This document shows, in pieces, positions 34,224-43,156 of a stretch of DNA of 64,000 bases; the first letter of the stretch is position 1, and the number at the start of each line of letters is the position of its first letter. Made by a program: the position numbers and the translations under genes. The DNA is from JANXUC01 sp964619065 (GTDB lineage: Bacteria > Acidobacteriota > Terriglobia > Terriglobales > Acidobacteriaceae), in NCBI GenBank assembly GCA_964619065.1, contig CAZUCC010000006.1, forward strand, positions 44,829-108,828, given 5' to 3'. The notes under the pieces were generated by a model. That model was not told the DNA's origin, searched no databases, and was given only the letters and a program-made list of their open reading frames with translations.

Positions 34224-34822
34224 CGCGAGGAGGTATTCGAAAGGCCCACATCGATCGACGGACCAATGAGACGTCTATCGAATTAAGTCTCACTATCGAT
34301 GGCCAGGGCCAGTATCAAGTTTCAACGGGAATCCGATTCTTTGATCACATGCTGGAGCTGTTTGCTCGCCACGGTGGCTTCGATCTGCAATTGGACGCCA
34401 AGGGAGATCTCGATGTGGACCAGCACCACACCGTGGAAGACGTCGGCATTGCGCTGGGTGAAGCGTTTGATAAAGCGCTGGGCAATAAGCTGGGCATCTT
34501 GCGCGCAGGGTATTTCGTGATGCCGATGGACGAGACGTTGGGATTGGCAGCCGTCGACTTTGGTGGCCGGGCCGTGGCAGTTGTCGATACCAAGGTCCGA
34601 CAGCGCCTGGTAGGCGATCTGCAAACGGAGTTGGTGCACGACTTTTTTGAGGGCTTTGCTCGGGGAGCGCGGGCCAATGTCCATGCGCGGGTTCTTCAAG
34701 GACGCTCTAGCCATCACAAGATTGAGGCTCTGTTCAAGGCTTTTGCGCGTGCGCTCCGGGCCGCATGCTGGCGGGATCGGCGCTTGGCCAAAATGTTGCC
34801 GAGTACGAAAGGACTGCTGTGA
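34220..34822 (+). CDS. hisB: Imidazoleglycerol-phosphate dehydratase
   Basis: 200 residues, monofunctional IGPD without the N-terminal HAD phosphatase of enterobacterial HisB, so a separate histidinol phosphatase must exist elsewhere. Mn-binding motifs are present: FDHMLELFARHG, DQHHTVEDVGIALGEA and the C-terminal SHHKIEALFKAFARAL. Each reads as an intact family signature. It dehydrates imidazole-glycerol phosphate. Overlaps hisC by four bases and the hisH GTG by four. Confidence 0.96.
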   Translation: MTRGGIRKAHIDRRTNETSIELSLTIDGQGQYQVSTGIRFFDHMLELFARHGGFDLQLDAKGDLDVDQHHTVEDVGIALGEAFDKALGNKLGILRAGYFVMPMDETLGLAAVDFGGRAVAVVDTKVRQRLVGDLQTELVHDFFEGFARGARANVHARVLQGRSSHHKIEALFKAFARALRAACWRDRRLAKMLPSTKGLL

Positions 34823-35415
34823 TTGCGATTGTCGATTATCGCGCAGGGAATCTGACTTCGGTGAAGAAAGCTCTGGATCGCGTTGGCGCCGAGTCGTTTG
34901 TTACATCCGATCCAGAAGCGATTGCGGATGCGGAAAAAATTGTTCTTCCGGGTGTGGGGCACTTTGCCGCGACGGAAGTACTCGCGACAAGTGGGATGAG
35001 AAGTGCGCTTGAAGATGCAATCCGGCGCCAGGTCCCATTTCTGGGAATTTGCGTCGGGATGCAATGGCTTTTTGAATCAAGTGAGGAATCGCCGGAGACC
35101 CGCGGTCTTGGGATCTTCACCGGCGAGTGTGCGCACTTTCCGGAGGAAGTAAAGTCTCCGCACGTGGGCTGGAACGATCTGCTGCTGGAAGGTTCTTCGC
35201 GGCTGCTGGCGGGTGTACCGCAAAATAGCTTTGTCTACTTTACGCATACTTATCGAGCTCCAGTTGTAACCGGATCGGTGGCTCGATGCGAGTACGGAGG
35301 TGCATTTTCCGCTGTCGTTGAACGCGGCCAGGTCTTCGGTGTCCAGTTTCACCCAGAGAAATCCGGTGAAGTGGGGCTCACGATTCTGCGGAACTTCTGC
35401 GAGCTTCCATGCTGA
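34819..35415 (+). CDS. hisH: Imidazole glycerol phosphate synthase, glutaminase subunit
   Basis: I start this at the GTG at 34819 (GTGA overlap with the hisB stop, AAAGGA upstream), giving 198 residues that begin IAIVDYRAGNL as the family does; the frame extends 18 codons further into hisB. Class-I amidotransferase residues: the nucleophile Cys in FLGICVGMQWLFE, the oxyanion-type GVGHF, and His/Glu in VFGVQFHPEKSG. It hydrolyses glutamine and passes ammonia to HisF, encoded next with a 7-base overlap. Confidence 0.95.
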   Translation: MIAIVDYRAGNLTSVKKALDRVGAESFVTSDPEAIADAEKIVLPGVGHFAATEVLATSGMRSALEDAIRRQVPFLGICVGMQWLFESSEESPETRGLGIFTGECAHFPEEVKSPHVGWNDLLLEGSSRLLAGVPQNSFVYFTHTYRAPVVTGSVARCEYGGAFSAVVERGQVFGVQFHPEKSGEVGLTILRNFCELPC

Positions 35416-36188
35416 CGCGGCGAATCATTGTTTGCCTGGATGTGGATGCCGGCCGTGTGGTGAAAGGTGTGCAATTTGTCAAGCTGCGGGATGCTGGCGA
35501 TCCCGCCGAGTTGGCCGCGGCACACGCCCGTGCTGGAGCAGACGAAATTGTTTTGCTGGATATTGCAGCAACTTACGAAAAGCGCGCTACGTTGCTGGAA
35601 ACCGTTCGACGTACTGCACGCGAGCTCATGATCCCGTTTACGGTGGGCGGAGGTATCCGCACAGTCGAGGACGCCGCGGCGGTCTTTGATGCTGGAGCCG
35701 ATAAGGTTGCCGTGAATTCCGCGGCTATCGCGGATCCATCGTTGATCACGGAGATCGCGGGAAGGTTTGGGTCTCAGGCGGTTGTGGTTGCCATCGACGC
35801 GCGTCGAGCCGCAAACGCGAGCGGATCGGGCTCACACTTTGCGGTCAAGAAGACAGGCGGCCGTGACTCTACAGGAAAAGATGCAGTGAACTGGGCTCGG
35901 GAAGCGCAGGAGGCAGGAGCTGGGGAAATCCTGCTGACCTCAATGGACCGCGACGGAACCAAAGATGGCTTCGATACGAAAATGACGCAGGCTATCGCGG
36001 CGGTTGTACAGATCCCGCTCATTGCATCTGGAGGCGCCGGTTCCATGCAGCACTTTGTCGACGTCTTTGGAGAGGGCCGCGCCGATGCCGCGCTGGCCGC
36101 ATCAATTTTCCACTTCGGCCTGATCCGCATGGCGGATCTGAAACAACATTTGCAAGCAAACGGAATTTCGGTGAGGTGGCCATGTTAG
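35409..36188 (+). CDS. hisF: Imidazole glycerol phosphate synthase, cyclase subunit
   Basis: 259 residues, TIM barrel. Catalytic Asp residues in IVCLDVDAGRVVKGVQF and VVVAIDARR are both present, with phosphate-binding GGGIRTVEDA and IASGGAGSMQHF. The segment after the second catalytic Asp (~130-150, NASGSGSHFAVKKTGGRDST) is the usual variable loop. It forms IGP and AICAR with ammonia from HisH. Order hisH-hisF and overlaps favour complex assembly during translation. Confidence 0.96.
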   Translation: MLTRRIIVCLDVDAGRVVKGVQFVKLRDAGDPAELAAAHARAGADEIVLLDIAATYEKRATLLETVRRTARELMIPFTVGGGIRTVEDAAAVFDAGADKVAVNSAAIADPSLITEIAGRFGSQAVVVAIDARRAANASGSGSHFAVKKTGGRDSTGKDAVNWAREAQEAGAGEILLTSMDRDGTKDGFDTKMTQAIAAVVQIPLIASGGAGSMQHFVDVFGEGRADAALAASIFHFGLIRMADLKQHLQANGISVRWPC

Positions 36189-36883
36189 TTCCCGCCATGG
36201 ATTTGATGGACGGCAAAGTCGTTCAACTCGAGCAGGGAAAGAAGAAAGTGCTTGAATATGCCGATCCGGAACCGTGGATCGAACGGTTTTCGTCATTTTC
36301 GCTGGTGCATCTCATCGATCTGGACGCAGCCATGCAGAATGGAGATAACCGGGCGCTGGTGCAGAAGCTCGTGAAGAGACTGCCATGCCAGGTGGGTGGC
36401 GGAGTCCGCACGGTGGAGACGGCTCGTGAACTGCTTAAAAGCGGCGCCCGAGCTGTGATCCTGGGGTCAGCCTTGGTACTCGACGGTGAACCCCACATTG
36501 AACTGGCTCGCGAGCTTGCTTGCGAAGTTGGCAATGATCGCCTCGTTTTTGCGGTGGATGCAAAACAGGGCAAAGTCGCCACCGACGGATGGCGCAGCAG
36601 CACGCTCCTAACACCACTCGCTTTGATGCAAGCGCTTGAGCCCTGGTGCGGCGCCTTCCTTTATACCTCCGTGGACGGCGAAGGCTTGATGGGAGGAATT
36701 CCGTTGGAGCCTGTGCGGCAGCTACGCTCCGCAACTGTGCGCCGCCTGTTTGTTGCTGGGGGCGTTCGCAGCGATCGCGAAGTGACCGAACTCGATGCCA
36801 TGGGAGTGGATGCGGTCGTGGGCATGGCGCTCTATCGTGGACAGCTTCAGGCTGTGCCTGTTCCGGATGTGTCGGAGAAATAA
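36182..36883 (+). CDS. hisA: ProFAR isomerase, HisA-type
   Basis: 233 residues from the ATG at 36182, inside the hisF 3' end; a GTG six bases earlier is possible. TIM-barrel signatures: LVPAMDLMDGKVVQL with the first catalytic Asp, LVHLIDLDAAMQNGDN, CQVGGGVRTVETA, FAVDAKQGKVATDGW with the second catalytic Asp, and LFVAGGVRSDREVTEL. It isomerises ProFAR to PRFAR. It is somewhat divergent (MDLMDG instead of IDLKDG, Ala-Lys-Gln after the second Asp), so the assignment leans on operon position. Last gene of the operon. Confidence 0.9.
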   Translation: MLVPAMDLMDGKVVQLEQGKKKVLEYADPEPWIERFSSFSLVHLIDLDAAMQNGDNRALVQKLVKRLPCQVGGGVRTVETARELLKSGARAVILGSALVLDGEPHIELARELACEVGNDRLVFAVDAKQGKVATDGWRSSTLLTPLALMQALEPWCGAFLYTSVDGEGLMGGIPLEPVRQLRSATVRRLFVAGGVRSDREVTELDAMGVDAVVGMALYRGQLQAVPVPDVSEK

Positions 36884-36895
36884 CGCAGCCAAGGC

Positions 36896-36915
36896 GGCGG
36901 ACAGGAGTGTCCGCC
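36896..36915. repeat. REP-like palindrome downstream of hisA
   Basis: GGCGGACA (36896-36903), GGAG loop, TGTCCGCC (36908-36915): an 8-bp perfect inverted repeat, 13 bases after the hisA stop and followed by CTACA. I associate this sequence form with dispersed repeats in acidobacterial genomes; copy number cannot be checked here. Confidence 0.6.
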
Positions 36916-36949
36916 CTACACGGCCTGTGCAATGTAACGATTCGCGCGC

Positions 36950-36992
36950 AAAACAAAAAACCTCCAGTCCGGCAGAGAAGCCGGACTGGAGG
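36950..36992 (-). terminator. Intrinsic terminator of the phosphoesterase gene
   Basis: A 13-bp perfect stem (CCTCCAGTCCGGC at 36961-36973, GCCGGACTGGAGG at 36980-36992) has a 6-nt loop. On the minus strand it is followed by a T-rich tract (complement of AAAACAAAAAA at 36950-36960). It lies 34 bases past the stop of the minus-strand gene and could also end the converging his transcript. Confidence 0.88.
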
Positions 36993-37025
36993 CTAGTGTT
37001 ACGGCGGGCTTAACTTGCAAAGTGT

Positions 37026-40000
37026 TTAGTCGTCTGAATCCGGAGCGTCGCCGCTAACCAGCTTCACCGCAGAATCATAGAGATCCTTCTGCGCTTTCTT
37101 GTAGCTGGCCGTACCCAGCATCTTGTTCTTGGTGGCTGTTTCACGCAGCTTATCGGCTTGCATGACCAAGCGTGTGAGTCCACCTAGGCGGCGGCTGTCG
37201 CGATCCGGAGCCGACGTATCCAGGTGGCTGACCAGTGACCAGATTTTCGCACCTTCGACGGACATGCCGGCTGGCGCCGCGACGTTGAAGGTGATATCGC
37301 TGGCCGTAATGCCGTTGAAAGTGGATTGGAAGAAGTCGCGCATGTCGGTCGCGAATAGATCCCCCAGATTGTTGGGAGGCAGTCCGAGCAAAAGCTCTTC
37401 CGTTTTCACGATAGAGGCGGTCGAGTAATGCCGGGTTGCAGCAAAGCCGGGCTTGGCAAACGGGCTCACGACGATGACGGGAGTCCGGTGCGGGTGGATG
37501 TGATCCAGTGAAGACTGCGCGTCGTCATAGCTGATGAAGATCGCGCTGCCGGTATTCTTGACTGAGTCGTAGTACACCGGGCTGTTCATGATGTGCTGCA
37601 CCACCATGCCAAGGCCTACGTCCCCATCCGCAATCTGTGGCAGAGGACCGTTGGGCACAAGAGCTGCGTTGGGAGCTTGCACGCCGCCGGTGTGATCGTT
37701 GGGCTGGTACAGGAAGATGTACTGAGGAAGCGTGCCGGCACCCACCATGCGGTCGAAGTCTGCATTAAACTCCGCTGCGCGGCGCTGATCCGAGATGTTG
37801 AAGTTGTATCCCGGATAGTGAAGGTCCATACGGGCTTCCCCGTTCTTGTTGTTGGTTCCAAGGATCGCCAGAATCGGCTGAGCCATGAAGTAGGACTGCC
37901 CCAGTCCGCCGTTGGTGGTAGGTGTTGTCGTATCTCCACCGTTCACCAGCGGGTTGCTGGTGACGGTGAAGTTGTCCGCCTGCAGCGTAGGGTACCCAAG
38001 GTTGCCGCTGTCGGGATCGTTCACAGTGGTCGGCTTGCTGGTACCTGTGTCGGTTCCCTGGATGCGCGCGAAACCAGCATAATCCTTGAAGCTGATATTG
38101 TTGCGCGCGGCGTTATTGAAGATGTAACCGTTGTACGGATAGTCCTCAGGTTCAAAGTTCTTGTTCACGAGCAGACCGCGGCCGCCCTTCACAAGGAGTG
38201 TTTTCTCCGTGTAGTCGCTAGCCGTCCCGGACATGGCGAATTGGTGACCAGCATCGCTTTCTTCCGAGTCGGAATAGTAGTTCACGCCGGTCGCGAACGC
38301 CGAAGCCAAGGCTTGTGTGTTCAACGAAACGCCCGTGTACTGTCCATTCGTGTACGTTGAGCCGTCGACGTTGTTGAAGGTGGTTCCAGCAAACAAGCCG
38401 AAGTGTCCACCCAGGTTGCCCAGCATGGAATCAAACGTCTTGTTCTCGTGCATGATGAAGAAGACGTGCTTGATCCGAGCCGAAGCCGTGCCACCTGCAG
38501 GAACAACGCTGGTGTCAGCCGGCGTGTTCATCGCAAAGTTGTTGTTAACCACGGTCGTGTTGTCGACCGTGTAGCTGGTTAAGTCGACCTGCTGCAAGCT
38601 GCCGAAGATATAGTTGCTGTCCACACTCGGATCGGAAGCCAAGCCCGAAGGACCGCTTGCCGTCGTCGTGTCTATGGCTGGGTTAATATCTTCGCCCACA
38701 CCTTTCGCATTAGCAATGTAGAGGAAGTGACCATCAGGGCTGACGTTCACCGCAGTCGGATACCATCCTGTCGGAATGCGTCCGATGAGCGTCGCGTTCG
38801 TGGGGTCGGTGGTGTCAAACACTGCAACCGAGTTCAATCCCGCTTCGGCGACATACAGTCGCGTTTGGTCGGGAGAGACCGCCAGCGCGTTGGGGTAGGT
38901 TCCCCTTGGAGTTGTTTGACCCATCGCGTTATTTTTGAGGCTGATGGAAATCGGATTCAGGTCGATGTCCGCGAGACGCGCCCCGTTGTTCAGATTGATC
39001 CGCGCCAATTTATCGGTGTTGGTCTGAGCGATGAAGAGAATTTCGTCCGTTGCGCTTTTCACCGACGCCATGGCCGAAGGATGCGTGCCGCCAACCTTCG
39101 TGTTGATGTCTGGGGTAGTGCCGATATAGCGTGCGCCCTTCACCGTCATAAGCGAGGCGAAGCCTTGGGGCACGGTGAGGGTGGTGAGGGAAGAGCTTTG
39201 GGGCAAAGGTCCAGTGCGGCTAACCGGTGGAAGATAGAAGCCGTCCGGCTGGGTACCCAGCGAGCCCAACGCCACCAATTTGCCAGCGCCATCGTAGGTT
39301 GGGTTTTTGAATTTGTAAGCCATGACCCCCCAGTTGGAAACCACAACGCGCTGGCTATCCGACCGGACTGTCACACCGTACGGGAAGTACCCTACGGGCA
39401 ATTGAGCTAGGATGCCCTTGGTCTTTGCGTCAATGGCCGCTATGCTGTTGTCACCATTGCAGGCAACGTAGACGGTGCGTCCATCCGGAGAGACCGCCAG
39501 GCCAGCTGGGAACGTAATCTGTGCCCCTGTGGTGCGGCTGATTTGCGACGGAGCAGGCGGCAGGTTACCGCTGCCATCGGGCGTATTCAGGGCGGCACCA
39601 GGAACATAGTTCGAAACAAACCCCGCGGTACCCGGCGTAATGGGGAAGATCTTGATGCTGGCAGGAGTCCCTGCGGTCAGTACGCCTGCTGTGGAAAGTG
39701 AGTAGAGCTTCACATCGTTGTCAGGACCGCCCGAAGCCCAGATCGTGTAAGGGCCTGTGCCTGTAGCTTGCATCCCGACAAAATAGCGTGTCGTGGATTT
39801 GAACTCCGAGACCACAGTGAACGTTGTGGTGTCAATAACGGTCAGCGTGTAACCGCCCTTGTTGATGGAACTCTGGTACGACGAGAGGGTGCCCTCACGT
39901 TCGTCGTCGTCGCTGGTCACGATGAAGTGGCCGTCTGGGGTGATTGCCATTCCCAACGGATTCATGCCGATTTGAATGCTGGTACCGGCAGGGGTAACTT

Positions 40001-40268
40001 TGCGGCCGTTCGGCAGAACGCCAGCATAGTAGCTGCCCAGCTTGTTGGGGCCAGCCTGCAACTCAGCGGCGGAATAGTTCGGGTTGGGGTCCGAACTGCC
40101 GTACACCGGAGCGGTCACCGTGCCCCAGTTGGAGTTCGTGATTGTGACTGACTGTGCAAACAAAAGACCGGAAGATAGCATTACCGCTACCGCCGGTCTC
40201 AGGAAGCCGATTGCCGAAGCGGCAAGTCGGCGCGGAGAAATCCGCAATCCAAAAAGCTGAAATTTCAC
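37026..40268 (-). CDS. Secreted YncE-like beta-propeller / phosphoesterase-family fusion
   Basis: 1080 residues with a GTG start (GGAGG six bases upstream) and a signal peptide (LRPAVAVMLSSGLLFAQS). Residues ~40-570 are a YncE/NHL-like beta-propeller with repeated blades (FPAGLAVSPDGRTVYVACNGDN, split; YPNALAVSPDQTRLYVAEAG; PTAVNVSPDGHFLYIANAKG). Residues ~600-1000 match the alkaline-phosphatase-like phosphoesterase superfamily (phospholipase C/acid phosphatase type): IKHVFFIMHENKTFDSMLGNLGG, EPEDYPYNG, FISYDDAQSSLDHIHPHRTPVIVVSPFAKPG, broken by loops. Likely a periplasmic or extracellular phosphodiesterase; substrate unknown. It converges on the his operon. Confidence 0.9.
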   Translation of the reverse strand: MKFQLFGLRISPRRLAASAIGFLRPAVAVMLSSGLLFAQSVTITNSNWGTVTAPVYGSSDPNPNYSAAELQAGPNKLGSYYAGVLPNGRKVTPAGTSIQIGMNPLGMAITPDGHFIVTSDDDEREGTLSSYQSSINKGGYTLTVIDTTTFTVVSEFKSTTRYFVGMQATGTGPYTIWASGGPDNDVKLYSLSTAGVLTAGTPASIKIFPITPGTAGFVSNYVPGAALNTPDGSGNLPPAPSQISRTTGAQITFPAGLAVSPDGRTVYVACNGDNSIAAIDAKTKGILAQLPVGYFPYGVTVRSDSQRVVVSNWGVMAYKFKNPTYDGAGKLVALGSLGTQPDGFYLPPVSRTGPLPQSSSLTTLTVPQGFASLMTVKGARYIGTTPDINTKVGGTHPSAMASVKSATDEILFIAQTNTDKLARINLNNGARLADIDLNPISISLKNNAMGQTTPRGTYPNALAVSPDQTRLYVAEAGLNSVAVFDTTDPTNATLIGRIPTGWYPTAVNVSPDGHFLYIANAKGVGEDINPAIDTTTASGPSGLASDPSVDSNYIFGSLQQVDLTSYTVDNTTVVNNNFAMNTPADTSVVPAGGTASARIKHVFFIMHENKTFDSMLGNLGGHFGLFAGTTFNNVDGSTYTNGQYTGVSLNTQALASAFATGVNYYSDSEESDAGHQFAMSGTASDYTEKTLLVKGGRGLLVNKNFEPEDYPYNGYIFNNAARNNISFKDYAGFARIQGTDTGTSKPTTVNDPDSGNLGYPTLQADNFTVTSNPLVNGGDTTTPTTNGGLGQSYFMAQPILAILGTNNKNGEARMDLHYPGYNFNISDQRRAAEFNADFDRMVGAGTLPQYIFLYQPNDHTGGVQAPNAALVPNGPLPQIADGDVGLGMVVQHIMNSPVYYDSVKNTGSAIFISYDDAQSSLDHIHPHRTPVIVVSPFAKPGFAATRHYSTASIVKTEELLLGLPPNNLGDLFATDMRDFFQSTFNGITASDITFNVAAPAGMSVEGAKIWSLVSHLDTSAPDRDSRRLGGLTRLVMQADKLRETATKNKMLGTASYKKAQKDLYDSAVKLVSGDAPDSDD

Positions 40269-40915
40269 AATTGCCTCCGAGAGGTGCGGTCAACTAGTAG
40301 ACGTAGTAGCACCCGTTGGAAGGGTGCTCCCTTAAGGTTTCTATAGAGTCAAGTGGATGTTAAGAGTCTGTAAATTTCAACAAAGCCTTTGGATATCTGC
40401 GCTTGCTGGTATGCAAAGGTTTGCAGCCATTCGCGGAACCTGACCCGAGAATCAGCTTCCAGCTAGCTCGGGGATCTTCGCTTGCGAAGCTGAGAGGCGG
40501 GATGTCACCAACTCGATATCAGCCCTGGCCATAGCGCAACAGGCCCTTGATAGTGTAAAAATGCAGGGTCGGGTTGGCTCATGCGGAAGTGCTTTTGAGG
40601 ACCGAAGGCATCCTTCCGGGATGTGAGACTTTCAAAGTCTGAGACGCTACGGTAGTCACCCGGGACAGAATGGGGAAATAGACCACGGTATGGATCAATT
40701 CCGCCGGATTTCAGAAAACGACCAAGCTCAGTCCTCACACTCATTAGAACGTGAGGAGAGGCGTTCTCAGAACCGGAAGGAAGGAGTCCTCTCCCGGATC
40801 GAAGATATTACGTACAAAGTGTTGCGCAAGCACGACCCACAGCCGTAAGACGGAGGCCGCGACAGCAAGACACTCCGGCTCGGATTGTTCACTTCGAGGG
40901 CTTATTCGGCCCGCC
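40269..40915. other. Intergenic region with a 5' hairpin, no supported gene
   Basis: About 650 bases. Near its left end, upstream of the minus-strand phosphoesterase start, AGCACCC (40308-40314) and GGGTGCT (40322-40328) form a 7-bp hairpin with a 7-nt loop, probably within that gene's 5' untranslated region. Frames of up to 79 residues at 40505-40744 have no ribosome site and no recognisable sequence, so I leave them out. Confidence 0.5.
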
Positions 40916-41833
40916 TTATCCCTTCACGTACTGCACGCCATATTCATACTGACCGTCTTCTAACTCTTTTCTCCACGCGATACGTCCTGACACGAAGATG
41001 TTGGCTGCTCCCGGTGTGTAAGGGACCGCAAAGTGTATCCAGCCATTCACCTCGAAGATACGGGTTCCGCGGAAGCTCATGCCCCCGCGGGATACATCCA
41101 AAACAGAAACAATTTCCTCCCCACCGCCGGGTTCCTGGATACAGGCCACCGTTTTCATCTTCGTGCGGATATGTTTCCGGTCCTGGAGAATCCTGCCTCG
41201 AGGGCCGGTTTGCTCGGGCTTGGTTTCAGTGAGAACGGGTAGCCATAGCACGGTTCGACCGCATGTTTCGCAGGCGTGGGAAAGCCGCTGGTTCGCATCA
41301 AAAACGCGAAACTCGATTTCGTTCAATGCAAAGATGACTTTCTTTCCGCACTGGGAACACTTCAGTAGAGTTCGCGCCAGCGAATCGTCCGTCTCGACCA
41401 ATGCTGGAAAAGAGATACCCCAGAAATCTGGAACGTCCTCGGTGAACGCGATTCCATATACATGGTAACCAGTCCGAATGCCCAACTGTCCCAGGATGCG
41501 GGCCTGTACCGAGATGTCCAAAGCGCGCCGCCGCAAGCTCACTGGATGCTCAGAAGACGCGCGGCGGGAGAGCACAACGCTAGCGCCGTGCCGGCTGACC
41601 ATTTCGGTGTGGCAAGATTCCGTAAAACGAATACCGGCCAGGTCGATTCCATAGAACTCAATCGGGATCGCGACAACTACACGGTCGCTTCTGCGCCGCC
41701 CTATGCCCGATGCTTCTTCCGTGCGCAAAGGTGTCTCGGGCGCCTGGGACGCAGCCGCTCCCCCAGTTCCCACGGAAGACGTTTTTCCCGTGGTAGGTTC
41801 GTGCTTGACGCCATCGGGAGTTGAATCAGCCAT
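40916..41833 (-). CDS. Two PilZ-like domains flanking a zinc-ribbon-like insert
   Basis: From the ATG at 41833 it has 305 residues; a TTG 33 bases upstream is an alternative. After a disordered ~44-residue N terminus, a PilZ-like domain (~45-145) begins RRRSDRVVVAIPIEF, with a weak second motif (VSRHGASVVLS). Residues 157-200 hold two CxxC pairs, Cys159/Cys162 and Cys188/Cys191 (KCSQCGKK, ACETCGRT), spaced like a zinc ribbon. The C-terminal PilZ (~217-305) has a full c-di-GMP signature: RKHIR (219-223) and DVSRGG (246-251). Likely a cytosolic c-di-GMP effector. Neighbouring genes do not reveal its target. Confidence 0.85.
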   Translation of the reverse strand: MADSTPDGVKHEPTTGKTSSVGTGGAAASQAPETPLRTEEASGIGRRRSDRVVVAIPIEFYGIDLAGIRFTESCHTEMVSRHGASVVLSRRASSEHPVSLRRRALDISVQARILGQLGIRTGYHVYGIAFTEDVPDFWGISFPALVETDDSLARTLLKCSQCGKKVIFALNEIEFRVFDANQRLSHACETCGRTVLWLPVLTETKPEQTGPRGRILQDRKHIRTKMKTVACIQEPGGGEEIVSVLDVSRGGMSFRGTRIFEVNGWIHFAVPYTPGAANIFVSGRIAWRKELEDGQYEYGVQYVKG

Positions 41834-42061
41834 GCTCGATGAGCTCTCTGAAATCCGGTATTGCAACTCCAGAGGATCTGGATGGATCCGGAACTTTCCA
41901 TAAAAATCTTAGCTGGCTTTGCCCCTGAGGATGCTCTTACGATTGGCCGTAGGTTGCCCCGAAGGTCTGTTTCTTTGCGGATGCCGCTGAGTAGTCATAA
42001 ACCGCATTGAAGCTGTTAGTCTGAAGCTGGACGTTTTTTCAAGTCATTTTTTGGTTGAGTC

Positions 42062-43135
42062 ATGCCCTACGATGCAATCTTGGTGGTCTCGTTTGGCGGT
42101 CCTGAAAAAGAAGCCGATGTTCTGCCCTTTCTGGAGAATGTCCTGCGCGGGAAGAACGTTCCCCGCGAGCGGATGCTCAGCGTCGCCGAACACTACCGTC
42201 ACTTCAATGGCAAAAGCCCCATCAACGAGCAGAACCGGAAGCTTATTGCCGCCCTCGAAAAAGAGTTGGCGCAACACCAGCTGAAGCTGCCCGTCTACTG
42301 GGGGAACCGCAACTGGCACCCTTTGCTTCCGGACGCGCTCAACCAGATGAAGGAGGACGGCGTGAAGCGCGCCCTTGCATTTGTGACCTCTGCCTACAGT
42401 TCCTACTCCGGTTGCAGGCAATACCGGGAGAACATTGCAGCCGCCAGCAAAATTGTGGGGGAGGGTGCTCCAGATATAGATAAGTTACGTGTTTTCTTTA
42501 ATCACCCCGGATATATTGAAGCCATTGTTGATTACTCTTCCGAAGCCTTTCGGCGACTTTCCGAGGCCGAGCGCCCCCGCGCTCAATTGGTATTCACGGC
42601 CCATAGTATCCCGTTGTCGATGGCGCAGGGGAGCCGGTATCAGCCGCAGTTGGAGGAGGCTAGCCGCCTGGTCGCGGAACGCTTGGCAGTCGAGCGCGGC
42701 GGTCGCGCTGATTTCAGCCTCGTCTACCAGAGCCGTAGTGGCCCGGTCTCGCAGCCTTGGCTTGAACCTGACATTCTCGATTTCCTCCGACAATACAAAC
42801 AGAAAGGTGGGATCGGCCCTGTCGTCGTTGTTCCCATTGGTTTTGTGTCGGATCACATGGAAATCCTCTACGATCTCGATACGGAAGCGCAGGCTCTGTG
42901 CAGGGAGCTAGGGCTGCGCATGGTGCGGGTTCCGTGCGTTGGTACGCACCCACGCTTCGTGCAGATGATCCGGGAACTTGTCGTTGAAAGGATGGAAGCG
43001 GAGCGCATGGCGGAGCAGCGAGGAGCGCACGATCCTGTGCGCCTCGCGCTCGGTGTGCTCGGTCCTGGTCATGACGTGTGCCCAGCAGATTGCTGTCCCG
43101 CCCCGCAGCGTCCGCCAGTGCCTGCGAGGGCCTGA
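42062..43135 (+). CDS. hemH: Ferrochelatase
   Basis: 357 residues, family-length. Features: VSFGGPEKEADVLPFL at the N terminus, FVTSAYSSYSGCRQY, the catalytic His181 in FTAHSIPLSMAQGS, and VVVPIGFVSDHMEILYDLD with the conserved acidic residues. It inserts Fe2+ into protoporphyrin IX (or coproporphyrin III in the alternative pathway). The C terminus has a Cys-rich tail (VCPADCCPAPQRP); some bacterial ferrochelatases bind a [2Fe-2S] cluster through C-terminal Cys residues, but whether this one does is unclear. The debranching-enzyme gene follows after 21 bases. Confidence 0.95.
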   Translation: MPYDAILVVSFGGPEKEADVLPFLENVLRGKNVPRERMLSVAEHYRHFNGKSPINEQNRKLIAALEKELAQHQLKLPVYWGNRNWHPLLPDALNQMKEDGVKRALAFVTSAYSSYSGCRQYRENIAAASKIVGEGAPDIDKLRVFFNHPGYIEAIVDYSSEAFRRLSEAERPRAQLVFTAHSIPLSMAQGSRYQPQLEEASRLVAERLAVERGGRADFSLVYQSRSGPVSQPWLEPDILDFLRQYKQKGGIGPVVVVPIGFVSDHMEILYDLDTEAQALCRELGLRMVRVPCVGTHPRFVQMIRELVVERMEAERMAEQRGAHDPVRLALGVLGPGHDVCPADCCPAPQRPPVPARA

Positions 43136-43156
43136 GAATCGGGATGAGTGGTAACC

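Noticed and set aside
37593..38360. Plus-strand frame inside the phosphoesterase gene
   Set aside because: Antisense to well-conserved phosphoesterase motifs and no signal of its own.
40505..40744. 79-residue minus-strand frame in the 40.3-40.9 kb gap
   Set aside because: No ribosome site, no recognisable motif, composition not gene-like.
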